Positions 19,209 to 28,449 of a stretch of 64,000 nt of DNA are shown here, in pieces (position 1 is the stretch's first letter; each line of letters starts with the position of its first letter). The notes beneath the pieces are model-generated. The model had not been told where the DNA came from. It saw only the letters and a program-made list of their open reading frames with translations, and did no database searches. Both the position numbers and the translations under genes were made by a program. The DNA is from CAVVZJ01 sp963752755 (GTDB taxonomy: Bacteria; Planctomycetota; Planctomycetia; Isosphaerales; Isosphaeraceae): positions 62,001 through 126,000 of the forward strand of contig CAVVZJ010000001.1 of assembly GCA_963752755.1 (NCBI GenBank), written 5' to 3'.

Positions 19209-19715
19209 TCAACGAACCGGCGGCGGGGGTTCCGACGGCGGTACCCACCAAGGGGCGGCGAAGGCCCGATGGTAGGCTTTTTCCATCCGGTTGTGGTAGG
19301 CGACCCGCGCGGCGATGCGGAGGAGCAACTGCCGGTGAGCCTCGATCGCCGCCGGCCAACTCGAACGCGGGCCGGCGAACGGATGGAACCGTTCCGAGCG
19401 GACCTCATCGGTCGTGTTCTTGCGGACGTCGAGTTCGGGCTGGGCCAGAAGAAGAGAGAGATCATAGGATGCGATCCGGTGCAGACGCGCCTCAGAATTC
19501 AACCGGTATCGCTGGCTCTGAGCCTCGGCGCGGTGGTGCTCCGCCAAGGCCAAGTAATTCGCTCGGCGGAGATACCAGTTCAGGACCCAGCAGAGCAGGC
19601 CCAGTACGGCCATGATCAGCAGGATGGTCCGGAGCTTGAACCGCACGTTATGGCACTCCACGTCACCCCGCCGCTGCGCTCGCCGGGGTTGATATGGCCT
19701 GGGAGTCGGGTCCAT
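19209..19715 (-). CDS. Single-pass membrane protein, planctomycete type
   Basis: A 168-residue protein with one TM helix (RTILLIMAVLGLLCWVL, about residues 29-45) and a cytoplasmic or periplasmic helical tail. The tail ends in RVAYHNRMEKAYHRAFAAPWW, a pattern (YH..M..KY.RA...PW) I have seen in many small planctomycete membrane proteins next to serine kinases and prepilin-like genes. No function is known to me. It starts 31 bases after the stop of the gene at 19746-20267 on the same strand. Its stop lies about 50 bases from the right duplication of the IS4 element. Confidence 0.65.
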   Translation of the reverse strand: MDPTPRPYQPRRAQRRGDVECHNVRFKLRTILLIMAVLGLLCWVLNWYLRRANYLALAEHHRAEAQSQRYRLNSEARLHRIASYDLSLLLAQPELDVRKNTTDEVRSERFHPFAGPRSSWPAAIEAHRQLLLRIAARVAYHNRMEKAYHRAFAAPWWVPPSEPPPPVR

Positions 19716-19745
19716 CTCGGCCCCTTCCCAAAGTCACAAGAGGCA

Positions 19746-20267
19746 TCAAGGCTTCTTGTTCTCCCATTCCGTAAGATATTTCTGGCTGTTCTCATTCCAC
19801 GCGGGGAGCAATTCCGGACTCATCGTCCAGTCGCCTCCCGTGGGTCCATTATAGTTCTCGGCCCCGGCCCAGTTCGACGGTTCGGTGTAGAATCCACCCT
19901 GGGAGGTGCGCTCTCCGTGGAGGCTCCAGTTCACCTCGCCCAGCGAGATCCAAACTCCGCCCGGCGGGCGGAAGACGAGCCGTGTGGAGAAGTTGGCGTC
20001 CTGCCAGAACCGGGTTACTCGATTCGTGGCATTGCTGTATCCCGAGAACGCGAGGCGGGGAGTGTCATCGATAAGGTCAATGGCCGGTGCGGGCTGGGGG
20101 ATCGGAGCGAAAGGGATTTCCTCGGTCTCGCTCGCTCCCATTGTGAACGCCGTGTCCCTTAACATGATCGCCAGCGGGTCGTTTTGGTTCTCTCCGTTCC
20201 AGTCGAGGACCAGGGGAGATGTCTCGCTGATCAGGCCGGTGAGCGAGTACGTTTGGCCGGGTGGCAT
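19746..20267 (-). CDS. Hypothetical protein, paralogue of the gene at 17292-17603
   Basis: The 173-residue product beginning MPPGQTYSLTGLISETSP has no signal peptide or TM helix. Its C-terminal half is related to the small gene left of the IS4 element: both have a strand pattern FRPPGGVWISLGEVNW/YKPTVGGVWVALAKLNW followed by GGFY.EP/GFYYDP. The N-terminal half has no counterpart there. Longer starts upstream (20381) exist but show no protein-like sequence. The ligand or role is unknown. The tandem arrangement suggests duplication followed by IS insertion. Confidence 0.6.
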   Translation of the reverse strand: MPPGQTYSLTGLISETSPLVLDWNGENQNDPLAIMLRDTAFTMGASETEEIPFAPIPQPAPAIDLIDDTPRLAFSGYSNATNRVTRFWQDANFSTRLVFRPPGGVWISLGEVNWSLHGERTSQGGFYTEPSNWAGAENYNGPTGGDWTMSPELLPAWNENSQKYLTEWENKKP

Positions 20268-20443
20268 GCTACGCCGTCCACTGATATGACTCGCAATCCG
20301 ACGCAATCTTCTTTGTGCAAAGAGCTTAGGTTGAAGTAAGCGTTTCGGTCGATCGGGCGCGTGGAGCATTTCGGAGATCACCGAAAACTCCGAGGAATGG
20401 GCCGGTTCACGGTGTCACACCCCTGTCACAGTGGACGGCGTAG

Positions 20444-20525
20444 GGTGGCATGCCCACGTCTTCGTGGGCATGTCCATGATTTGAGGGGTAAATTCCATGC
20501 CCACGAAGACGTGGGCATGCCACCC
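20444..20525. repeat. Palindromic repeat family P, inverted pair
   Basis: Two arms of 29 bases (20444-20472 and 20497-20525) are perfect reverse complements around a 24-base spacer. Each arm is itself a hairpin: CATGCCCACG, a short turn, CGTGGGCATG. The same unit recurs at 45622-45648, 45681-45703, 45864-45893 and 45918-45945. Confidence 0.85.
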
Positions 20526-20600
20526 ATCGTGGGGTAACCTGATTTCCTCGCCACAGTGAAACCAGTGTCAAGTGAAACCAGTGTCAGTTCAATTAATTTG

Positions 20601-20680
20601 GACGAAAAAGATGAATTGACACCGGCCACCTTGACACCGGCCACCTCCTGGACGAAAAAGATGAACTGACACCGGCCACT
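20601..20680 (+). repeat. Repeat family K, two direct copies
   Basis: GGACGAAAAAGATGAA followed by TGACACCGGCCAC occurs at about 20600-20629 and 20650-20679, separated by a partial copy TTGACACCGGCCACC. A third, diverged copy (AAAAAAAGATGAACTGGA) lies at 19170-19195, right beside the IS4 duplication. Confidence 0.7.
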
Positions 20681-20881
20681 GAGCGAGATGAGGGGGGCAG
20701 GCGGACCGCCATCGCCACCACTGTCGCCGCTGAGAGTATTGAGTGTGCACTGTGAGTCGGAGGCGACAGTCGGCGCGCCCGCGGCTGGCGGCTCATGATG
20801 CAAGACCGGTCAAGGAAATATTCAGAAATTCCATGTCCAGATTCTCTCGTAATCCCGGCTCGGCCCCGTCGCGGGCGAGAC

Positions 20882-20924
20882 GAGCCCCCGGCGACCGGTC
20901 TTGGGGGCCGACCGTCGGGGGCTC
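20882..20924 (-). terminator. Candidate terminator after the PEP-CTERM gene
   Basis: A GC-rich inverted repeat (arms GAGCCCCCG / CGGGGGCTC, with further pairing inside) lies 40 bases past the stop of the minus-strand gene at 20964. No T-run follows, so Rho-independent action is uncertain. Confidence 0.4.
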
Positions 20925-20963
20925 GGTGGACTGACTCAAGGTTCGCGGCGGCTCTGGCCGCGA

Positions 20964-21671
20964 TCAGGCGACGGCCGCGCGGCGGCCGAAGCGGTGACGG
21001 AGGCCGAGGCCGGCGAGGGTCGTGAGGAACAGGGCGACGGCCGTCGGCTCGGGTACGGGCGCGGCGACCACCATCAGGTGACCCTGCGCCGTCGTTCGGC
21101 CGACGTTCGTCGTCGAGGGTACGAGCGAGACCTGCGGATCGAGCACGCTGAGCGTGTTCAGGTAATCACCGGTCACGAAGCTTGGCTTGGCGATCGGGTT
21201 GAACGTGGCGACGACGGCCGACTGGCTCGGCCCGGTGATCGAGCCGTTGAGGAAGCCGGTGATCGTCACGGGTGACTCGTTCCTGGTCGGGGTGTTGCCG
21301 TTGACCTTCTGGCCCGTGTAGGTGATCGTGAAGGGCGTGTGGTCGTACGTCGTGGTCGTCCCCGGCGGCAGGTAGCCGACGACGAACGTGCCGAGGCTGA
21401 AGGCCGACGGCGTATTGACGGTGCCGCCCGATTCGGGCACGAAGCTGATGACGTTCGGCCCGGTGATGCCGGTCGAGCCGATCGAGCCGGCGGTCGCGTA
21501 GGTCATCTGGGCACTGAGCCCGGCCGTGGTCGTGCTGGTGCTCGCGGCTGTGGTCGTGTCCGTGGCCGTGGTGTCGATCGCGCCGGCCCTGAGGCCCGGG
21601 TTCATCGCGGCGCAGAGGCCCAGGGAAACGACCGAAAGCCGCAGCCCGGCCCATCCTCGTGTCTTGCGCAT
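20964..21671 (-). CDS. PEP-CTERM sorting-domain protein
   Basis: A 235-residue exported protein. The signal peptide follows MRKTRGWAGLRLS (ATG at 21671, preceded by AGGAGGAACAGG). The mature part is Thr/Ser-rich and predicted beta. The C-terminus is a PEP-CTERM anchor: VPEPTAVALF, a hydrophobic helix, then RHRFGRR. Such tails are recognised by exosortase and the protein is processed at the cell surface, often with exopolysaccharide. No exosortase gene is in the window. A palindromic-repeat region lies downstream. Confidence 0.85.
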   Translation of the reverse strand: MRKTRGWAGLRLSVVSLGLCAAMNPGLRAGAIDTTATDTTTAASTSTTTAGLSAQMTYATAGSIGSTGITGPNVISFVPESGGTVNTPSAFSLGTFVVGYLPPGTTTTYDHTPFTITYTGQKVNGNTPTRNESPVTITGFLNGSITGPSQSAVVATFNPIAKPSFVTGDYLNTLSVLDPQVSLVPSTTNVGRTTAQGHLMVVAAPVPEPTAVALFLTTLAGLGLRHRFGRRAAVA

Positions 21672-22186
21672 CCTGTTCCTCCTGATCTCGCGTGTCGGCT
21701 CGTGGAAACCCTGAATGCTCCGGATCAGGCCGCCCTGGCAAAGCTGGGTCTTCGGGGGCCTCCGGGTGCATCGGACAACCGGCACGGACCCGGCCCACCG
21801 GAACGACCGGTGGCATCGGGGTCGCTGCGCGATGATGGCTCAGGGGAAGAGGATTCCGAGGGGAGCAACCGGCCCCAGACCCAATCGGTCTGAGGCCATC
21901 CGTTCCGGGACCGCGGACGCGGCGAGTCGGGTCGGACGGCGCGGAGAGATCAGGAGGTGAATGACAAACGGCGCAAGGCTTCCGTGCCCGGCCACGTCGC
22001 GAGTCGGTCACGTTGCGATCGAGCCCGCCGGCCGGATTCGGCTCGTCATGACCGACCGAGCCAGCGGGTCGAACGGGTGCGGAGCATAGATCAAGCCCCC
22101 CGGGCTGTCCACGCCAAGTTCCGCGATTTTGTCCGGAATGACTGAAGTCTCGGAGCGGTATGGCCGAGGGACCGCGTCAGCCGACA
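21672..22186. other. Intergenic region, nothing assigned
   Basis: 515 bp between the PEP-CTERM start and the priA stop, both minus strand. No protein-like frame, repeat copy or strong hairpin was recognised. The part next to the PEP-CTERM gene should contain its promoter, but no convincing -35/-10 pair was seen. Confidence 0.45.
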
Positions 22187-24486
22187 TCAAAGAAGGCTGA
22201 TCGGATCGACATCGACGGCCAGCTCGACCCCGTTCGGCGTCGGTTGCGTGGGGAGGACGGTCTTCAGGAGCGTCTGCAAGGGGCGGGGCGACGGCGCCCG
22301 CAGTTGCAGGTGGAAGCGGAAGAGGTTGCGGATCTTGACGACCGGCGCCGGGGCCGGGCCGAGGAGCTTGACGGATTCGGGAGCGGCGGCCGAGAGGGCG
22401 AGGCCGAGTCCCTGGATGTAGCGGAGGCACGCTTCCTCGTTCTCGCCGCGCACGATCAGGCGGACCAGGCGGCCGAACGGCGGGACGCCGTGGTCGCGGC
22501 GGCGGGGGAGTTCCTGCTCGACGAAGCCGAGGTAGTCGTGGTGCGACGCGAAGAGGATCGCGGGGGCGTCGGGGCAGTAGGTCTGCACCAGGACGCGGCC
22601 GGGGCGGTCGCCGCGGCCGGTCCGGCCAGCGACCTGGGCGACGAGCTGGAAGGTGCGCTCGGCGGCGCGGAAGTCGGGCAGGTGCAAGGCGGTGTCGGCG
22701 TTGACGACGCCGACGAGGGTGACATTGGGGAAGTCGAGCCCCTTGGCGATCATCTGCGTGCCGAGGAGGATCTCGACCTGACCGGCCTTGAATGCGGCCA
22801 GCACCTTTTCATGACTGCCGGGCGAGCGCATCGTGTCGGAGTCCATGCGGCGGACGATGCGGTCGGGGAAGGCGCTCTTGACCTCGCGTTCGAGGCGTTC
22901 GGTGCCGATGCCGCCGTAGTGGAGGTTCGGGTGTCGGCAAGCCGGGCAGGCGACGGGCGGGTCGAACTCGGCGTCGCAGGTGTGGCACATGGCGCTGCTG
23001 GCGCCCTTTGTGGTGGGTCAGCGCGACGTCGCAGGCGTCGCACTTGCAGACGTGGCCGCACTGGGGACAGAGGATGAACGTATGATAGCCGCGGCGATTG
23101 AGCAAGAGGATGACCTGGCCGCCGTCGTCGAGCGCCTGGCCCATCGCGCGGACAAGCATCCCGCTCAGGCCGCCGGGCGGCATGCCGGGCTCGGGCTTCT
23201 CGTGGCGGAGGTCGATCAGAGCGACCTCGGGCATCGGCCGGTCGGCGACACGGCGCGTCAACGCGAGCCGGGTGTAGCGGCCCGAGGCGGCGTTCTGCCA
23301 GGTTTCGAGGGCCGGCGTCGCGGAGCCGAGGAGGACGGGGATGCCGAGCAGTTGCGCCGCTTCACGGCGACGTCGCGGGCGTGGTAGCGGGGGGCGGTTT
23401 CTTGCTTGAAGGTGCTTTCATGCTCCTCGTCGATCACGATCAGGCCGAGCTTCCGCGCCGGGGCGAAGACGGCCGAGCGGGCACCGACGACGACCTGGAT
23501 CTCGCCCTGGGCGATCGCCCGCCAGTGCCGATGACGCTCGGCGTCGGTGAGGTGGCTGTGCAGGACGGCGACCTTGTCGAAGCGGCGGCGGAAGCGGCGG
23601 ATCGTCTGCGGCGTGAGGCTGATCTCGGGCACGAGCACGATCGCCTCGCGACCTCGGGCGACGACCCGCTCGATGGCGCTGAGATAGACTTCGGTCTTGC
23701 CGCTGCCGGTGACGCCGTGCAGGAGGAAGGTCTGGAAACCGTCGCCATCCAGCGCGGGAGCGAGGCGGTCGAGGACGCCTTCTTGCTCGGTCGTGAGGAG
23801 CAAAGGCGGCCGCGGCCCCGGGTCCGGCGGCGGTTCCTCGACGGCGACGGCCCGGCTTGCCCGTCGCTTGACGGCATGGACCAGCCCGGCCTTGCGCAAG
23901 GCGGTGATCGGCGCGGTGGTGCACCTGGCGAGGCGGCAGGCGTCGTCAATCGCCATGGGCGACTCGGCGCGGCAGAGCAAGGCGAGCAACTCGGCCTGCT
24001 TGGTGGGGAGCTTGAGGGTGTCGCGGACGAGGTACGTCTCCTCGGGCACGACCAGATAGGTCCGCAAGGCCGTGCCGGCCGCCTTCTTCACCCCGGCGGG
24101 CACGACGGCGTCGAGCGCCTGGCCCCAGGAGCAGGCGTAATAGGAGGCGATCCAGCGGGTGAGTTCGAGCATCGGCCCGTCGATCAACGGCGGGTCGTCG
24201 AGGATCTCCAGCACGTCCTTGACTCGCCCGGAGTCGATGCCGTCGGCCAGGGTGTCGGACGTCTCGACGCAGTAGGCGACCGCCGGGCCGTTGTTCCGTC
24301 CCAGCGGCACGCGCAACGCTGGCCTGGCCGGAGCCTCTCCGCCAGCCGCGACGGCACCCGGTACGTGAAGACCTGATCGACCGGCCGGTTCAGCACCACG
24401 CCCGCGAACGGGCCGTCCGCCTCCTGACCAGAGGCGAACAGCGCGGCCTGACGAGCACCGGGGTCTTTGCCGTTGACAGCGCTCAT
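22187..24486 (-). CDS. priA: Primosomal replication-restart helicase PriA, three frame breaks
   Basis: PriA is a 3'-5' DNA helicase that reloads the replisome at stalled forks. Start MSAVNGKDPGARQ at 24486. Visible parts in order: N-terminal DNA-binding region with FAGVVLNRPVDQVFTYRVP, Walker A GVTGSGKTEVY, Walker B IDEEHESTFKQE, zinc-binding cysteines (CPQCGHVCKCDAC and CHTCD ... CPAC), then helicase motifs ILLGTQMIAKGLDFPNVTLVG and QVAGRTGRGDRPG. Homology changes frame near 24300, 23360 and 22990. Total length (~766 codons) fits the family. Since priA is rarely dispensable and all motifs are intact, the breaks look like sequence errors. Confidence 0.9.
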
Positions 24487-24679
24487 GCGCGGGCCCTATC
24501 GTCGGTTGGCCTGGAGGGATGGTTGAAGGTCGATGACAGATGGTCGATAGCAGGTTCTGGATCGACCATCGACCATCATCCCTCGACCAGGAATCATCGA
24601 CCGTCCCTGAAGGAGAACGGGGGCGCAGTCGTCCCCTCCCGGAATATACTCGGTCTTCTGCACGTCTGTCCACCGGAAA

Positions 24680-25282
24680 ATGGCGGCAATGCGACTTGGC
24701 CTCTTTGGCGGCACGTTTGACCCGATCCACCTGGGGCATCTGATCCTGGCGGAGGCGTGCCGCGAGGCGTGTGGTCTGGACCGGGTCTGGTTCGTGGTGG
24801 CGGGGACGCCGCCGCACAAGCGGGGGGAGAGAACGCCGGTGGCCGACCGGCTGGAGATGGCGAGGATCGCGACGGCGGGCAATCCGGCGTTCGAGGTCTC
24901 GGAGGTCGAGGCGAACGATCCGGGGCCGCATTACTCGTTCGCGACGCTGGAGGCGATCCGTCGGGAGCGGCCCGGGGATGAGCTGTTCTTCCTGATCGGG
25001 GCGGATAGCCTGGTGGACCTACCGCAGTGGAAGCGTCCCGAGCGGATCGCGGAGCTGGCGACGATCGTGGTCGTCAACCGCCCCGGCATCGACCCGCCCG
25101 CCGAGGCGCCCGACCTCGGGCCGGAGGCGCGACCGTTCCTCCGGGTGGAGGTGCCGCCGATCGGCATCGCCTCGACCAACCTGCGGCGACGGGTGGCCGA
25201 GGGACGCTCGATCCGCTACCAGGTGCCGCGTGGGGTCGAGGCGTACATCGCGGCCAACGGCCTGTATCGCAGCTCGGTTTGA
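24680..25282 (+). CDS. nadD: Nicotinate-nucleotide adenylyltransferase
   Basis: NadD joins nicotinate mononucleotide and ATP to make deamido-NAD, a late step of NAD synthesis in the cytoplasm. The 200 residues fit the family. The nucleotidyltransferase motif GGTFDPIHLGH stands at about residues 10-20, and the C-terminal ISSTxIR-type motif reads IASTNLRRR. A second ATG at 24689 (MRLGLFGGTF) is the more usual family start; neither has a strong ribosome site. The gene is divergent from priA across about 190 bp that hold short GACCATCGACC-type direct repeats. Confidence 0.93.
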   Translation: MAAMRLGLFGGTFDPIHLGHLILAEACREACGLDRVWFVVAGTPPHKRGERTPVADRLEMARIATAGNPAFEVSEVEANDPGPHYSFATLEAIRRERPGDELFFLIGADSLVDLPQWKRPERIAELATIVVVNRPGIDPPAEAPDLGPEARPFLRVEVPPIGIASTNLRRRVAEGRSIRYQVPRGVEAYIAANGLYRSSV

Positions 25283-25285
25283 CAG

Positions 25286-25314
25286 TTGACCTCGCGGTCG
25301 ATTGTCAATATAGT
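25286..25314 (+). promoter_or_regulatory. Sigma70-like promoter pair after nadD
   Basis: TTGACC, a 17-base spacer and TATAGT follow the nadD stop by only a few bases, in an AT-richer stretch at the edge of IS remnants. No plus-strand gene follows directly, so it may be an outward or relic IS promoter. Confidence 0.3.
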
Positions 25315-25319
25315 GGCTT

Positions 25320-25578
25320 TGTTGTTTAGGATTGTCCTGGAATTGCAGCCTGTAATTCCCGGTACCTGAACGGAACTGGCCTCCTGGACTCGGAAGGTTT
25401 CCAAAGAGTGAGCCTCCGATGAATCGAACTGATGCGGATCCTCGATTCGCTGCTCCGGAGGTTGCCGCTCGTAGTCCCGGCTGTTCCGTCGATTCCGGCC
25501 CCGCCAGGCTAAAGGTCCGTTCCACGACCCAGCGGCGATGCAGTAGCACGGACCCCTCGGCCCCGGCCGGGCGACTTA
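25320..25578 (-). pseudogene. C-terminal remnant of an older IS5-family transposase
   Basis: On the minus strand this flank carries HRRWVVERTF followed in a shifted frame by RGRNRRNSRDYERQPP, the characteristic C-terminal block of IS5-family transposases. It is the left piece of a gene whose other piece lies at 26484-26872 beyond the younger IS. Its own ends and terminal repeats are not recognisable. Confidence 0.7.
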
Positions 25579-26480
25579 GAGACTGTTCCAAAAGACTCAA
25601 GCGGCCGCTTTGGGCGGCCGCTTGTAGCGGAATTTCTTCCGCCATCGCGGCGGCCGGGCACGGCGGACCATCCGATGGATCGAGCTGAGCTTGACCATCG
25701 CCGCGCTGGTCTCCGGCAGCCGCTCGAAGTCCCGCACCAGCCGCCGCCACCGCAGCAGGCAGCCGAAGGTCTGCTCGACCACCCACCGCACCTTCAGCGG
25801 CTTGAACCCCGCCTCGCCCTCGGGCTTCGAGCTCACCTCCACGCGGAGCCGGTCCTGGCCCGACAGCCAGGCGTCCAGAGCCGGGAGTTGCGGTACTTCC
25901 GGTCCGCCCACACCACGGCCAGCCGGGGGAACGTCACGGCGGGCAGACCGGCCAGCAGCCGCGGCGCCGTCGCCCCGTCGTCGAGCGTTCGCCGCGGTGA
26001 CCACGACGATCAGCAGCAACCCCAGCGTGTCGGTGACGATGTGTCGCTTGCGGCCCCGCACCATCTTGCCGCCATCGACGCCGACCTCGGCCCCGCCGTG
26101 CGCCGTCTTGGCCGACTGGCTATCGATGCAGGCGCCGCTGGGCGTCGGCGCGCGGCCGAGCTTCGTCCGCACCTCGACCCGCAACGCGGCGACCAGGGCG
26201 TCCCAGGTGCCGTCGGCCTCGAACCGGCGGAAGAAGTTGTAGCAGGTCTTCCAGTGGGGCAGGTCGTGGGGCAAGGCCCGCCAGGAACAGCCCTCGCGGT
26301 TGAGGTAGAGCAGGCCATTGATGACCTCGCGCATCGTCGTACTTGCGGGGCCTGCCGCCGGGCTTGGCCTCGGGGATCAGGGGGCGAGGAGGCGCCACTG
26401 GGCGTCGGTCAGGTCGCTGGGGTAGGGCTTTGCGTTCCATCCCCCCAAACTACAGCCGACGCCCCTTTTGGAACAGACTC
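25579..26480 (-). mobile_element. IS5-family (IS427-like) insertion sequence, 902 bp
   Basis: The terminal inverted repeats are GAGACTGTTCCAAAAG at 25579 and, on the other strand, GAGTCTGTTCCAAAAG ending at 26480 (15 of 16 match). A 3-bp direct duplication TTA flanks it (25576-25578 and 26481-26483), as expected for TNA target sites. It is inserted within an older IS5-family transposase gene. Confidence 0.88.
25597..26440 (-). pseudogene. IS5-family transposase, frame-broken
   Basis: The start MERKA (ATG at 26440) is followed in another frame by YPSDLTDAQWRLLAP, then LIPEAKPGGRPRKYDDA, then REVINGLLYLNREGCSWRAL and the DDE core (ACIDSQSAKTA, then KRHIVTDTLGLLL, then WADRKY in a shifted frame), and finally VVEQTFGCLLRWRRLVRDFE to the stop at 25597. 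At least four frame changes are needed. The element's ends are intact. This is the DDE transposase of the IS427 group. Confidence 0.8.
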
Positions 26481-26483
26481 TTA

Positions 26484-26872
26484 CTCGCTCGATCCTCTAC
26501 CGGGCCGGCGATTTCGCCAGACACCGGCCCAGGTGATGGATTGGAGTCCTTCCCGTCGGCCCAGACCAGCTCCAGGAGACTACGGCGCTCGGCCGCCAAC
26601 CGCGACAGAACCTCGGGAGGCGAACGAGCCGTCTCATGGTCGGACGCCGCCAAGACCACAACCACCAGCAGTCAGCCCAGCGTGTCCACCGCGAGATGCC
26701 GCTTCATGCCCCGGATCTTCTTGCCACCGGTGTAGCCCCGCTCACCGCCGGCCTTGGTCCCCTTGACCGTCTGGCTGTCGATGCTCCCAACACCCGGGCT
26801 GGGCTCCTTTCCCTCCGCCACATAGGAGACTCCAAATGGAACTTGTGCAACTCGGAATTCCTCAGCGGCCAA
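26484..26872 (-). pseudogene. Central remnant of the older IS5-family transposase
   Basis: Minus-strand sequence SIDSQTVKGTKAGGERGYTG and KKIRGMKRHLAVDTLG is the first catalytic Asp region of an IS5-family transposase, followed after a stop by VVVLAASDHE. The N-terminal third of the protein is missing. Together with 25320-25578 it forms one gene split by the younger element. Confidence 0.75.
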
Positions 26873-26999
26873 CGACGGGCCATCGTGAAACCCCCACCAA
26901 GCCCCGCCGGCTCAGCCGGCTCGTTATGTTTGCAAAGGATCTGGTCCGCTTCATCCTTGTTCAGAAGCCGGTCGCCGGGCTTTTTCGGACGCATTTTAA

Positions 27000-28449
27000 T
27001 ACTACTCCGTTAGCTGATACGAACGATCTTGTCGGTCGGTTCGTATCCAGGGTATGAACCGCACCTACACCCCCGAACTTGCCCCGATGTTCTCGGCCGG
27101 CTCGGCGATTACGCCGACCGATTCCGCGACGACTTCAGCCGGCCCCGCCAGGCTCAGTACTCCGGCGTCTACCTCCAGGGCCTGATCCTCGACGGCGAAC
27201 GCAAGAGCATCGAGCCGCTCTCCAGGAAGGTGACGCTCCCGCCCGGCCTGGAGGTCGCCGACCTCGACCAGGCGCTGCAGCAGTTCGTCGGACAGAGCAC
27301 CTGGGACGAGCAGGCCGTCTGGAAGCGATACCGCGCCGTCATGGCCGAGACTTTCGCCTCCCCGGCGGGCATCTTCGTGATCGATGACACCAGCTTCCCC
27401 AAGCAGGGCAAGCATTCCGTCGGCGTGCAGCGGCAGTACTGCGGGGCCTCGGGTAAGCGGGCCAACTGCCAGGTCGCCCCCTCGGTCCACTACGTCTCGC
27501 CCAAGGGCCATTACCCGCTGGCGATGCGGCTCTACCTGCCCGAGAGTTGGGTGGACGACACCAAGCGGCTGGAGAAGGCCGGGGTGCCCCAGGAACACCG
27601 GAGGGCACAAACCAAGGGCGAAATCGCCCTGGAACTGCTCGACGAGGTCCGGGCCGAGGGGCTGCCCGGCCGGATCGTGGTGGCCGACGCCGGTTACGGC
27701 GTCTCGGGGCCGTTCCGCGAGGGGCTGGCCCAGCGAGGTCTGCAATACATCGTGGGCGTGACCGACGAGATGGTCGTCTTCGAGGAGCAGCCGTCGTGGG
27801 TCGTGCCGGGGCCTGGAGGCCTGAATCGGGACCGGCGCGCCCCCGCTCGGCGGCACCGCCTGCGGCCGGCTCGCCCCGGCCGGTCAGCCTCAAGACGCTG
27901 GCGGCAAAGGCTCCGCTGCGTAAGGTGACGTGGCGCGAGGGGACCAAGGGGAAGCTCTCGGGCTGGTTCGCCTGGCTGCGGGTCTGGCCCGGCTCCGGGT
28001 GGGCCACCGGCGACTGCGCCGGTGCCGAGCCGGTGTGGCTGCTGATCGAGGAGCAGGCCGACGGCCAGATCAAGTATGCCCTGTCGAACCTGCCGGGTCG
28101 GACCAGCCGGATCAAGGCGGTCCGGCTGTGGAAGAGCCGATGGGCGGTGGAACAAGGCTACCAGCAGATGAAGGAAGAACTCGGGCTGGACCACCACGAG
28201 GGGCGTTCGTGGCGTGGGTTCCATCACCACGCCTGCCTGGTGATGCTGGCCTTCGGGTTCCTGGCGTTGGAGAGGGAGCGAGAGGAGCGAGACCCGGCCC
28301 GGCCGGGTAAAAGGGGGGTGGCCGCCCGGTGATCACGGTGCCGGCGATCCGCCGTGCCTTGCAGGGGCTGCTGGCGCCGATCTGCCGGCAGGCTGCCCGT
28401 ATTGCCGGGATCGCTCGAAGCCATTACCGTTGGTGTTAACGGAGTAGTA
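27000..28449 (+). mobile_element. IS701-family insertion sequence, complete, 1450 bp
   Basis: The ends are the 13-bp inverted repeats TACTACTCCGTTA (27000-27012) and TAACGGAGTAGTA (28437-28449). The flanks are the direct duplication TTAA at 26996-26999 and 28450-28453, matching the YTAR target of the family. It interrupts the radical SAM gene after codon 24. Confidence 0.92.
27054..28332 (+). pseudogene. IS701-family transposase, frame-broken
   Basis: Starts MNRTYTPELAPMF and continues after a frame change near 27095 as RLGDYADRFRDDFSRP. DDE features: IFVIDDTSFPKQGKHSVG (first Asp) and IVVADAGYGVSGPFREG (second Asp). A second frame change near 27835 leads to WREGTKGKLSGWFAW, then WAVEQGYQQMKEELGLDHHEG, which carries the Glu. 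Total length about 425 codons fits IS701. Intact ends suggest recent activity, so the frame breaks may be sequence errors. Confidence 0.85.

Larger units (their letters stand above)
20268..20963. other. Intergenic region rich in short repeats
   Basis: About 700 bp with no gene. It holds the palindromic repeat pair at 20444-20525, two copies of an AAAAAGATGAA-type repeat at 20601-20680, a short direct repeat (GAAACCAGTGTCA, twice near 20560-20585), and a terminator-like hairpin at 20882-20924. Confidence 0.7.

Noticed and set aside
20444..20525. Possible CRISPR array from the repeated palindromic units
   Set aside because: The units are inverted pairs or irregularly spaced, without regular direct repeats and unique spacers, and no cas gene is present.
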